From Gracilaria domingensis (taxonomy: Eukaryota > Rhodophyta > Florideophyceae > Gracilariales > Gracilariaceae), in NCBI GenBank assembly GCA_022539475.1, contig VCMS01000048.1, positions 215,780-279,779 on the forward strand: DNA of 64,000 bases, in the 5' to 3' direction. This document shows, one piece after another, positions 38,790-50,199 of the stretch. Position numbers and translations under genes: made by a program. Numbering within the stretch: the stretch's first letter is position 1; each line of letters opens with the position of its first letter. The notes beneath the pieces were generated by a model that was not told the origin of the DNA, made no database searches, and was given only the letters and a program-made list of their open reading frames with translations.

Positions 38790-39400
38790 TTAACAACCCG
38801 TTGCCGCTCCTTTGCGGTCAATTACCTTCAGCAAGCTTTTGGGAATAGATTGATACAGCTTTTGAACATAATCAACCTCTATCTCGTACCAAGCAGTCCC
38901 TATTGCGTCCATTAGCTCTTCCTCAGTATTAAACTGACGAAAACCTCCATAACCCTTGCGAGCTGTCAGACCCCAGACATTTTCTATAATGTTTAGGTCA
39001 GGACTTTTAGCTGGCCAGTCCAAATACTTGATATTATGCTCGCTTAGAAACTTTTTAGTGTAGTTTGCGGTGTGCACTGAAGCTCCATCGTGTTGAAATG
39101 CCCATCTTTCTCCCAATGTTTGAGCAGCAAAAAGCAGTAAATCATCACGAAGGAGCTTGCAGTACTTTACTGCATTCAAATTGCCATCAGTAACACAGAG
39201 TTCTGGCGCATCGTAGTAAGAAATGCATCCCATAACATCACGGAACCGCCACCATTTTGGCGTTTAGAAACTAGTGTGGCTCGGTGCAAAGATCATGCAA
39301 GTATGATGCGTTACCATCCAGGGCATCAAAGTTGAACTTTTTTTCATCACTGAATATNAGAAGACAGCGGCAAGTTTAGGAGGGTATTTCAATACCTGCG
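38790..39400 (-). pseudogene. Tc1/mariner-type transposase relic (DD34E)
   Basis: The minus strand encodes the catalytic core of a Tc1-type DDE transposase. First Asp block: FSDEKKFNFDALDG (near 39350). Second: FQHDGASVHTA. Glu: SPDLNIIENVW. Exactly 34 residues separate the second Asp and the Glu. A GGSVM-type segment and a frameshift occur near 39235, before the intact last 147 codons (38790-39233). The N-terminal helix-turn-helix half and the inverted repeats were not found. An ambiguous base N sits at 39358 within the gene. The relic lies between the DIRS-type element and Gypsy-2. Confidence 0.8.
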
Positions 39401-41514
39401 GGTAAGGTTCTTTTGACTTCCAAGCGTGTTCTGTACATCCCATCACAGCAGAAGGACTGTACGCCATTAATGTCCCAAATGTTCTTCGCCCTACTGAGAG
39501 CCCTCCGGAAATTCAAGGTGGCCGTACTTTGTTTCTATAAGAAGCTTTCATGGAACAGACTCATCTTTGTACCAACTTACAAATGAGCAATGTTATATAC
39601 TGTCTTCAAATTTAGTAACTGGGATGGTCCACTTTCAAATGCTATGAGTGAACATTGTTTTCATGGTTGTACTGTTCTTGCTTATGGCGCAACGAAGAGG
39701 GATCTTCAAGACCGAATGGGAGCTGAACCGAACCCTTCAACTAAAGGATGTCTTAAAATTGGAACCTTGGGTTTGACGTACCTTGAAGAAGGAGAACATA
39801 CTGTGTGTTAAGGCCGCAAGCCAGGGCAACAAAATGCGGCCTACAAAGATCGTTATCTCTGGAAGAAGGCAGGCTCATGTTCGGAGGTGTCGCAGTTTGT
39901 ATCAGGCGTTTAATGCAGAGCGTAATATGGTATACCATGATCGATATGTCATCGTTGACTCTGAAAATTCTGTACTCTACTAAACTTGGTTAAGAAGGAG
40001 TAGAAAACAACCCTGAGATCTTTATCAAGGGATAGCTCTTGATAAGAGTTCAAAGGCAGTATACGTTTGGCTCAACTTCTGGTGTGGGTTTTGGCTTACA
40101 ATAGCTTTTGGGGCTCTGAATCAGGGTGAGGTATGATTGTGAGCAAAACATCAAGAGATATTACTTTTAAAAGGCGTGACACATAGGCGATGTGAGAGAA
40201 GTGCTGGCTTCCATACAAGACGTAGCGCATAATGGCCATCATTTAATTTATTCTTTAGTAAACGTTTAATAGCAAAAACTACTACTAGGTCTTCTTAATT
40301 AAAAGAGGATCATTCTGTTTTTCAAAAAGAGAAGCAAATTGACAACAATGTTTAATTAGGCACACACGAAAGTCCCAAACGAGCAGTCCAGGTGTGTTTA
40401 ACACATATGAGCTGTGCTTGCGGAGATGCGCGAATTGGCGACGAACTGCAAGAGCTAGTAATATAATTGGAGTTAGAAGTTTTTAACAAATACATATCCT
40501 TTTCAAAGTTTTTATGTTATTACAGGCAGCTGCGGGAAGGTACACTTGTTACAAGTTTTAAACGATCTAGTAGAACATAATCGTAAATTTGAAGAAGTAA
40601 AAACTAAATGAATTTAGTCCGCAAAACACTGTGTTAGAAATTTAAAAAATAGTTTTCATTCGTGCACAGAAACCTTACAACCCCAGATATCTCAATGTGA
40701 CCAAAAGCGTGCGATATAAGAGAGCGATACAGTACACACTTGGGCTACTTAGCTTTAATATGATGCCATACTGGCAATATGTTCGAAACATTTTGAAATA
40801 TACTGTTCATAAGCATATTCAAGAATCGCGGAAGAGAAAGTTACCATTTGTTTCGGGTCAGAATCTGGTTTTTTGCAGAACCCGTCTCTTTGGAAAGCAC
40901 AATTGCTTTTGTTCAGATAATAATCAACTCTCGTCTGCAGAAGGAAGTAATTTAAATGTAATCTACAAATTTATGAAGCACATGTGTACTAGAAAGAAAA
41001 AAAGGCAATACCCGAGCCATGGGTTTATAATCAAAGTGAAGGAATACGTAGGGGAAACAGACAGAGAGCTTTTCAAAATATATCGCAGAAAACTCTAAAA
41101 ATATGTACAAAGATATCGAAATATTGAAATGATGCAGGTAGATTTGCAGGACGAACAAAAGATGATAATATAGATATCAAGGAGGCAGTTCTCAGTAGAC
41201 ATAGTTTTTCATCGTTGTGAAGAGCGTACCACGTTTTCCCGAAAAGGAAAATTATGACATACGAAATAATACTTCTGGTAGGATTTAAATAGCGCAAGAA
41301 AGCCGCCGAAATTTTGCTATGCACAGATGAATAATGATGATTTGAAATGTCTCAAGGTGATTATTGAAATGCTAAGCGATACTAATAAGACAATATTTTT
41401 TATGGTGTTGAATGTCCAGATTCGAAACATATATAACCTTGTTTATCGATTGCGCTGAACTCTTTGATATCTTTGCTTACATTCTTGTACGCCTTCAATT
41501 CCTTAGCGTCATTC
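39401..41514. other. AT-rich region without supported genes
   Basis: About 2.1 kb of AT-rich sequence. A 133-codon frame at 40697-41098 (+) is Lys-rich and carries no motif. Others are shorter. It is probably decayed transposon or intergenic DNA. Confidence 0.45.
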
Positions 41515-41704
41515 TTTCCACTGGGAGAGAATAAATGCCAAACAATACGCGAACGACGGCGAGTCCTCAAAGAAATCCAACGTTGGGCTTCTGGTAAGAT
41601 AACTTGCATCCGAGGTTGCTATTAGTCGCTGGAACTTGTTGTGTCTTTTTTTCCACTGGGAAAGAAAATATGGTAAGAAAACGCGTAGGACGGCGTGTCC
41701 TCAA
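41515..41704 (+). repeat. 135-bp tandem repeat array, left part
   Basis: About one and a half diverged units sharing CCTCAAAGAAAT-CAACGTT, GGTAAGA-AAC, CCGAGGTTG and GCTGGAACTTGTT. The array continues at 53334 beyond Gypsy-2, which is inserted in the CCTCAA word. Confidence 0.75.
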
Positions 41705-42560
41705 TGTGGTGCAAAACCCTCGACGGGAAAACAACAAGCCGCGTCGCGGACGAGCACCTCAGGGTGTTCAGGCCCTGCTCCCTGTGAAGGGCAGTCGAGC
41801 GGCAGAACCCTCCGATAGGGCCAACACGAGCCGGGTGTAAATCCGGGTGGCCCCGATCTGGGCGTGCAGTCGGAGGTAGAAGGGGTAGAATCGGCGTAGG
41901 TATCCGGATGGTTCCGGCGAGCCACAGCGAGTGGGGGTATCCAGCCCAACGGTATGGGACGACAAAAGATCAACAAACGAGCCGCACTGCGGAGCACTGA
42001 CTCGCGATAAGCGGGAAAACTCCCGAGACAAATAAAACAAACCTACAATGTAGGGCAGAGTAGCGAAAGCCGTAAGACGGAAATGACAACAATAAAATAG
42101 ATAAGAAAAGTGCCGTGACGACGGATTAGTACTCCTCAGGGACGGAGGTTGGTTGATCAGCCCGGAATTGCCGGCGGTATTCCCCAGGATGGGGCTGGTG
42201 ACCGTGCGCAAGCGGCAAGAAGATCAGAGCCAAAGGCCTCGTTGAGGTTTACTTCCCGTACAGTGGCGGCAAGTGCCGCCACTTATATACGGCACTTGAA
42301 ATATCAATTAAAATATCTAACTATCCGGCGCTGCCGGCCAATACACTACAGGTGTGCCCCCGTGGCATGCTTGCCACGGGGCCGCGCGATCGGGCCAACT
42401 TGGCACACGTGTGCAGAAATACTACCCTTCCTAGGCATACCCCAAAATAGGGGCACTACCCCAGTAGCCTCTCATAACCTGAGGTGTCGCAGCCGGTAAC
42501 GGATCAACAAACTATGAAAAGCACCTCGGTGCATCCCCACAAAGGGCGTTTTGCTCTACA
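41705..42560 (-). repeat. Gypsy-2 3' LTR
   Basis: Contains, in the sense direction, a TATA box GTATATAAG (42282-42290), directly followed by a perfect 9-bp-arm hairpin GTGGCGGCA/TGCCGCCAC (42263-42282), and a 10-bp-arm hairpin CCCCGTGGCA/TGCCACGGGG (42358-42381). Confidence 0.92.
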
Positions 42561-42611
42561 TCTCCCCTTCTCAGGCTGAGACACCGACTCCGTCGGCTCG
42601 ATACGCTCGCG

Positions 42612-44150
42612 ATGGAGGTATATAAGGAAGTCTCCCAAGACGGGTCTGCCGAGAACTGTTCGGAGCCACCAACACCTCCGGTGTCAGTAGCGAACCTCGT
42701 CATCTCGAGCCCTCCGCGATGTCCAACGCACCGAACGGCCTTCGTCCTCGACGGCACGCATGCAAGTATCGAACCCGCCGTTCCGGTCTGTTCCTCTCCC
42801 GCAGTCGGCGGCTGCCTCCCAGCCGGGTTCTTCCGGACAAGATCACGCTCCAGCTCAGGCTGGTCCGCGCCCGTGTGGGATTGGTTCAACGCCGAGATGC
42901 CAGCTACGCTGGGTGGATGGCCTACCGCAGGCGCGTTACGCATCCGGGATCCCACCGGCACAGTTTACTTTTTGCCCAGGCTCCCTGGTTTGACGCCGAA
43001 GCCGTTCGGGATACAGAGCTCGTCGACTCGTACGCTGTCGACGGTCAACTCCCTGGTGGGCTTCCTGCTGACGTTACCCGTTCATGGGACTGGATCGCCC
43101 GCGTTGCGGTTATACCGAGCTGCCTGTTTGTAGGTCGAAACGAGACGAGACAATTCGCTCGCAATGAGATGGCCGCATTGGGTACGCGCGACACTTCCGA
43201 GCTCCGAACGAACATCCGGTGCCGGCACAGTACCAGTACGATGTGCACGTTACCGAACTTCGGCGAGGTCGGCTACGGCGACCATCTAGCCAACGCGTTG
43301 GACGAAATTGACCGATATTCGGATACCGTTCAGCCGCAGCAGGAGTTGATCCTGTGGGCGCGGCCGATCCTTCGCGCCGAGTTCCGGTTCCTTCGCCGTC
43401 CTGGACGGTCTCAATTTCATGAAGGCCTCCGCTTCGAGAGGAAATGGCGTTCCGCTTCGGGGTACTGGTGCCGTACCAGTGCACGGAGGTGGAACGCATT
43501 GCGCGTCACTCCCATACTGGGCGATACCTGCCGCTGCCGTCATTCTGGCCTGCGGTCGAAGTCCACGAGGGTGTCACGTAGAGCTACCGCCCTGCCTAAC
43601 TTACATAGGCTCGTACTTCATGAACGATCCGCCTCGCGGCTGTGGAGCATCCTGGCAACAGAATGGACCGTCCGCGTGCGGCTTTCCTCCTCATCGAGGC
43701 ATATGATTCGTACGAGTTTGTTCATCCGGAATCATCCGGCAAGCGATCCGAGCGTTGGATCTCTCCGAAGTGCTCGGCTCGGTCCGCAATGCGCGCGAAG
43801 CCACCGCGTTGGTGGACGTCATTGACCAGATTGACTGGAATGAGGTGCCTGCTAGTCAGGTTTCCGAGGAGTCCGCCGGCAGTCGGACCGTTCCCGGACG
43901 GAACGTCAACGCCGGCGACTTCGTATACTTTGACCCGTGGATTTGGGAGGTAATTGCCCGCTGAGGCGCTGGTCGCCGCCGAGAGGAGCGATATATCCGG
44001 AAGGGCACCGCGTGGGTCGTATACGTCGACGATGACGGTGATGACCTGCAGAGGAGGAAGTCCCATGGATGAGGGAGCCCAGTGGGGTTGCTCGGAGCCC
44101 GACACTACGGGAGATGACGACGAAGTCGTGATCGTTGACCCACCGCTGTA
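42612..44150 (+). pseudogene. broken antisense ORF of Gypsy-2, relative of the Gypsy-1 ORF
   Basis: Plus-strand coding-like segments in shifting frames at the same position as the 580-aa Gypsy-1 ORF. Matching landmarks: PWFDAEAVRDTELVDSYAV (about 42980-43045) against EWFDATRF and the following residues in Gypsy-1; GRYLPLPSFWPAVEVHEGV (about 43525-43580) against SRYLCVPSPPIAAYYTGLM; and EATALVDVIDQIDWNEVP (about 43790-43850) against EADALLDYVVRIDWDKTP. The order and spacing agree. Frames change at least four times, so as sequenced it is not translatable in full. Confidence 0.6.
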
Positions 44151-46475
44151 GCGCTCCCGCTCCGACCGGCCCGTGGCTCAGGATGTAGCATCCGCCGTGG
44201 CGGCAGTTCTTCTCTCACTCCGCGAGCGGCGGTCATTCGCGACTTCCTTCGAGGCGTGGGAGTGGCCGTTCCGATACGGTGACCGACGAGTCGGAGTTGC
44301 AAGCAATAGCGGCACAGCGCTTCTCCGGGGCTCCCGGTAGTGGGGGCACCCAGGTGCTGGGCCGTCCGGCGCGTAATTCCCCGGCTCGCGATCCCTACGG
44401 GCTGCGGTAGTCCGCATAGACCCCGATGATGAGGGGCGACTCAATAGTTAGAGGTAAACTTCTCCAGCCGTGCTGGCTTGGCTCAACTCTTCGTCTTGCT
44501 CCCCCCTTCTCAGTGGGCAATACTCGTTTGAGGCTGTTGCGATGGCCACAAGAGAGGGGTAACTTTTCCGCACAAGCGGCTGTAGCGATAAAACTTCTTA
44601 GTCTTTCTTCAGTTTCCTGGCTTCTTCTCCTTCTTCTTAGCTCTTTCTTCTTTATCTCTTCTCCACTGTAAGTGGCTTCCGCATTTCGCGGCATGTTTGT
44701 TCAGCAAAAGCTGTCCGCTTAGAGCGGCCTGGTCCGCCTGAGGCGGCTAAGTGATCTCGAGTTAACTTCAAGTTGCATCCGCTTGACGCGGCATATTCTT
44801 GCGTAATGCAATACTTCCGCATGAGGCGGCATATTCCGTCTGGACGGTGTGCTCAATAGAGACGTGGGTGGTCAACCCACTTGGGCCTTGTCCAGCGTAG
44901 CCGGTATCGGTGTCCGTGTGCGACGGTGGTACTGCAAGACCTTCGAGCGAGCAAGTGCTCATGGGCTCGTGCGTATCCTCTGAAGAGGCGTAGCCGTACC
45001 AACGGACTCGATACAGTAGTTCCCCGTCAGGGCGTAGCCGTGACTTATCAGACGGTCAATGACATACTCCTCATCGAGGACTTCCGCGCAGGATGCGGCT
45101 TTGTCGATGTATCCTCTCTCGAGTGTCGTTGTACCTCTCCCTCGTGGGCTTCATTGGTTACTTCGGCTTCCGTCCTGACGGCAAGACATCCTGTACGCCA
45201 GGCGAGAGCCATTTTGACCATGGTGTTTCCATGTCATTCCGGCTTCCAGAGTTCTGGCTTTCCTTCCGTATTGTCGGCTGTTACGAGCTTCGGTGTTCTC
45301 GAATAGCGAGCTTCCGGCGTTCCGGCAAGATCTCCCGAAGTGAGGGTGAACGGTCCGCAATGCGGTGTGCCAGCGAGTGGTGCCGTGGCACGTGCCGAGG
45401 CGACGCCTTGCCAAGCATTGCTGGCGGTGGGGCCTGCGCCGTTGCACGGCTGTGCGTTGCCGATTCAAATTCGGAATTTCCGTTTCCGGCGGCCGCAATC
45501 CTTACAGCGGGCACGTGCCCGGCTCGTGTGTTGTCACCCTCCACTGGAGGCGGATCGCCGGAAGCCAGACACTTGGCGCAGCGTGCGCGCGTGTGCAGCG
45601 TTGGGCTGCTGCCCACCTACTGTGGCATGTCGCCTGCTGTTGCGGCGGTTGCCTCGTGTTTTCAACGGCTTCATTACTCGATGCTTCAATAAAATCTCCC
45701 GAAATCGGTCTGCCGTAACAACACGGTCTTTCTGGACAGGCTTCTTTTCCGGTCTTCCGGCTTCTTTGACGCGAGTGCGCTGCCGCTGCCGGGCTCCGAC
45801 TGCGCGGGCATGTACTTTCCGCATTCGACGTGGCTGCTGCGGTGGTTACCACCTCTTTTCCGGCGTACCGGTCTCACGCTGCACAGCTGGGCAGGCTCTT
45901 GTCCTTCCGTCTGTGACGGCCGTACAGTGCTATCCGCGGGCGAAGCGGCGACTTCTGCAGCAGCTACATCCTGGTGTTCTTCCGGTTCTCCGGCTTCGTG
46001 CTCCACCGAAGTGGTGCGTTCCTCTTTAGGCTTCCGCGATAACTGCGCGTTTCTCGCCTCTTTCCGAATCTTCGGCTGTACGTCGCGCGTCCGCGTGCTT
46101 TCACCACGACTTGCGTGCGGCCCGGAGCCTGCAAAGGCGCTTCCGTCGACGACGGCGACAACGAAATCGAGCGACTTACCTCCTCCTCCCCCTTCTCAGT
46201 TGGAGCGTCGGGGTGTGTGAGTATCCCCTGAGGGCCAGTATCCGCGTGTGGACATGTGCGGCGTTCGAGACTGGCGGGTTAGCTTCCGGCTTGCCGGCAA
46301 ATCAGCAAGTCCGCGGCTAGGATGCGGCAGGACTGACAACGAAGCGCGCTCTCCCGCTGTCGCGGCTTGGTCCACAGTAGGCGTAGCGCTGTCCGGCGTT
46401 TCCGGTTGCTTTTCCTGACGAACAGGCTGTGGCGCAGGCGTTACGCGATCGCGCGAAAAACGCTCGTGTTCACCC
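44151..46475. other. Gypsy-2 region between antisense ORF and integrase
   Basis: Should hold the Pol C-terminal extension, which in Gypsy-1 is a Ser/Pro-rich spacer plus chromodomain. Short Pro/Glu/Arg-rich frames are seen on the minus strand (e.g. 45686-46006), but no chromodomain could be read. Copies of the polypurine-tract word occur at 44501-44513 and 46188-46199. Confidence 0.5.
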
Positions 46476-47500
46476 TCAATATCGAGGACAACCGTTGTAT
46501 CGGTGATAGAAATAACCCTGTAGGGCCGTCCGCGATAGGAGAGAGCTTATGCCTCTTCTCCTTTTCCGGGTTATAGTATTCCTTCCGTAGGAAGGCGTAG
46601 TTACCTTCCCTGATCTGAGGGCATCCTGCGCATTCGTGCGTCGAAATTCCGCTTGTACGCGGCTTGTGCCTATCGATGTTTTGCCTAACTGTAGGAATGA
46701 TGTTCTTAAGCCAGGCCTTCCAGGCGTCCCTGTGTAGACGAGGCGAGGGAACTTATCCAAAGTTGGCTGTGGCTCGATAGCCACCGAAGGTGGAACGCGT
46801 GATAGCACAAGCTCGAACGGCGAGATCTGAGTAGTGCGATGAACCTGCGTATTGTAGGCATATGTCACCGCATCGGTGTATTGATCCCACTCCGACGGAT
46901 GTTCGGCAACGAATGTCCGTAATGCATTGAGCATTGTGCGGTTAAAACGTTCAACCTGCCCATTACTCTGGGGGTGGTATGTTGTCGTAAACCAGTTTTG
47001 GATCCGCAAGATGCGGCAAACGTCCTGAAAGAACTTAGCCGTAAACTGCGGTCCATTGTCCGATAACAGGTCAATCGGCGTCCGTAGACAAAAACCCAGT
47101 GTGTAACGAAAGCTTGGGCGACCGCACTGGCGTAACCTTCGTCAAAGGCACAGTCCGTACCAGTTTAGAAAACGGTCGGTGATCACAAGTAGAAACCGGT
47201 TTCCCCGGCGAGTGCGATAAACTCGCCGAGCAAGTCAATTGCCACGATTCAAGTGGAGCCCTGCAGGGAAGAGTACCAACTTCTTGGAGTACTTCCGCAG
47301 TTTGACGCGGTTCTTCGCGCAGTCAGAACATCCACGAACAGTGGCATACGCGTCGAAAGCCATTGCTGCCAGTAAAAGTCCTTCCGTAAGGTGTAGTACA
47401 ACTTCCTGCCACCAGGGTGGGCTGACAACTTCGCGTAGTGCGACAAATGCATACTCGTGACTGAAGTGAGTGCGGAACCACAATCTGTGGCCTGTTTCCG
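46476..47500 (-). pseudogene. Gypsy-2 integrase region
   Basis: YHPQSNGQVERFNRTM marks the DDE-Glu region and AYNTQVHRTTQISPFELVL follows. Upstream the zinc-module text (HLSHYAKLSAHPGGRKLYYTLRKDF) is readable, but in other frames. At least three frameshifts lie between 46,476 and 47,483. Confidence 0.75.
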
Positions 47501-49124
47501 ACGGTTCGGATTAGAAATCCTTGGTCGTTCTCGACGAAAGGCAACTGTGCTCCACCGTTTAGACGACTACGAATCTCCGTACAAAAACGGTCGGTGTGCT
47601 GCTCCCGGATGAGTTCCTCCGGCTTGATCGGTACGAAAGAGCCCGGTTCGGGTTGCGTGTCAGACACGGCTAAAACAGCATCGTAGATGTCCCATCCTTC
47701 CGATTCTTCATCGGCATCGCTCGAGCCGTCTTCCACGAGAAGCACGGTATCTCCAGATCATCGACTGGCGCAGCTTCAGCCGCTGTTTCCAAGCGGGACA
47801 GTGCATCAGCCTGAGTGTTCAGGAGTCCTTTCTGTAACGGATTTCGAAGTCGAATTCCGACAAGCGAAGTCTCCACCGCATCAAGCGGCCAGATGGCTCT
47901 GCTATAGAGAGTAGCCAGCGTAATGCCGAATGATCGTATGACAATGAAGCGGGTCCCATAAGATAGGCCGCAGTGTCTGTAACGCCCAGACAACTGCCAA
48001 GCACTCCTTCTCGGATACCGATAATTCCTCTCGTGAACGTTGAGGCTCCTTGACCAATACCCAATTGGCAATCGCTCGCCATCATTGGTGTCTGGAATAG
48101 GCACAGCCGACTTGGTAGTCGCTCGCATCCGTATCTACTGCATATGGCAAACCAGCCCTAGCAGGGATAAAACAGGTGGCGATGTCACCGCGTCCACGAG
48201 CGACGAGAAAGCCGCGACCTTGCGGTTGTCGAATTCTTCCAGATCGACTGGCTGGCCTTTGCGAAGAAGCTCGTTCAGAGGTGCAGCGAATCCGCAAAGT
48301 TCGGAATGAAGCGGCGATACACATTGCACAAGCCGAGAAAAGATCGGAGTTCCGTCTGCGTCCTCGGATGCTTAGCCTCTTTGAGGATTTCACGCGTACT
48401 TCGTCAATCGAAAGCCGTCCCGGACGGATAACATGGCCGAGATACCTGACGGTTTCGGTAAAGAACTCACACTTCTTGAGCTTGAGCGTAATGCCTGCAT
48501 CGCGTAGGACTCGCATCACATCCCGTACGTGGTCAAGTGCTCATCCAGGTTGCTGGAGTAGACAATGATGTCATCCAGGTATACCAGGCAAGTCTTCCAC
48601 TTAAAGCGGGCTAGCAAAATATCCACAGCTCGTTGAAAGTGGCTGGCGCGTTCGTTAACCCAAAGGGCATCCGATTGAATCGGTACAATCCTTCATGACA
48701 AACGAAGGCTGTCTTGTCACGATCCTCAGCCCTCACGGAACTTGCCAATAGCCCCAATTCGCGTCTAGGGTTGTGAACACTTTCGCGTCGCCCAATGAAT
48801 CGATGCATTCATCCATTCGTGGATAGGATACACATCCTTGACCGTAGCCGCGTTTAGCTTGCGGTAATCGATGCAAATCGCCAAGACCCATCAGCTTTGG
48901 CGCGAGCACCACCGGCGATGCCCAAGGTGACTGAGCCGGCTCGATAACTCCAGCGCGGAGCATCTTCTCAACTTGAGCTTTCTCCTCCTGCCGAGCTGTC
49001 GGTCCTGCCCTGTAAGGTGCTGTGAAATGGGCGAGTATTCGGTAGCAATCAATCCGATTCGTAATACCAATCTTACCCAGTGTGCCATCCACATGGGCGT
49101 GAACTCCTCAAGCATGTGCCGCAA
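47500..49124 (-). pseudogene. Gypsy-2 reverse transcriptase and RNase H region
   Basis: Readable segments: VEKMLRAGVIEPAQSPWASPVV, YPRMDECIDSLGDAKVFTTLDAN, GLYRFNRMPFGLTNAPATF, ITLKLKKCEFFTETVRYLGHVIRPG and VDTDASDYQVG, then IGYWSRSLNVHERNY. They align with Gypsy-1 Pol over the same order but change frame repeatedly, often at homopolymers. Confidence 0.8.
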
Positions 49125-49206
49125 TTTATCGCGGTGAGTCTCTGGACATGTTCAAGATCCAGAGACTCCAGTTCCTGTACTGCCTTATCCTTCGTGTCAG
49201 CAGCAC

Positions 49207-50198
49207 TCAGGTCCGTATCATTACTGTCCGACGAGGTCGGCATTGCCTCCTTCGACTGGCTGCGGTTATTTGCATCCGACGAAGTCGGCGTAGCATCTTC
49301 CGACGAACTGTTCGGTCCAGTCGTTTCGGAATTGTTCCGTTCCGCCTCCCCTCCTCAGCTTCGAGGATTCCGAGAACCTCGGCAATAGAAACCTGAGTAG
49401 GCACTATAGCCGCAGGGTGCGGAAGCAACGAACCAATAACTTGGCTCCTAACCAACCGTTGAGAAAACGGCTGAAGTTCGCAACCAGCACCTGAAAAGGC
49501 TTCTCGGGTTCGACGAAACAATCCCATTAGCGAGGGCAAGCTGATGCTTCTCCTGTAACGCAGGCAACGGTTGTACCGTTTGTAAGCCACATTGTGGGAG
49601 GTCACAGTAACCCAGACCTGTGATTCAGGCGGGATGGAAATGGGCCGAGCTACTCGGAGCTTTGTAGACTTCCGTTCATCGGCTGTAGCTTCTGTGCCGC
49701 AGGCAAAGGACTTGCTTCTTCAGAGCCCGGCGCAGGGACGCCGAACGATCGTACAGTAGTCCCATCTTCCATTTCGATGGTTCGCTTCCGGTCGAATTGC
49801 ATCGACGAAGCGTCACAGAAGTCGCAGCCGAGGATAACCGGCGCAGCGAGTTGCTTGCAAACCAAGAAATCGAGCTTCGCCACGTAGCGGCCAAGCCTGA
49901 CGAGCAGGTCTATTACTCCCACAGTCGAAAGTGGCCGATTGTTCGCATCCGCTATGTCAATCTGCGGCGCCGCACGAACGCGAGACCGCAAGTGCGGCGG
50001 AATCATCGATTCAACCAAGAAATTTGCCCAGCTCCTGTATCGAGCACGGACAACTGCCGAACCATGTATGGTCGGAAACACCCAGGTCGGCGTAAACTTT
50101 GTAGTTACGTTTCGCCATGACCAGGACTCTATCGGGAACCGGCTGTTCTTAGACCGTATCCACGGGCGACGCAAGACACCAAGGTGCTCAGAGTCCAC
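49207..50198 (-). pseudogene. Gypsy-2 protease region
   Basis: An open 182-codon frame at 49650-50198 covers the core of the protease domain (VIDLLVRLGRYVAKLDFLV, APVILGCDFCDA). The expected DTG lies around 50060 in another frame (VLDTGAGQIS-type text on the minus strand). The C-terminal part shifts frame near 49600. A polypurine-like word, CCCCTCCTCAG, sits at 49347-49357, equivalent to the Gypsy-1 pro-pol motif. Confidence 0.65.
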
Positions 50199-50199
50199 G

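Noticed and set aside
40697..41098. 133-codon Lys-rich frame in AT-rich DNA
   Set aside because: No motif; expected by chance in a 2-kb AT-rich stretch.
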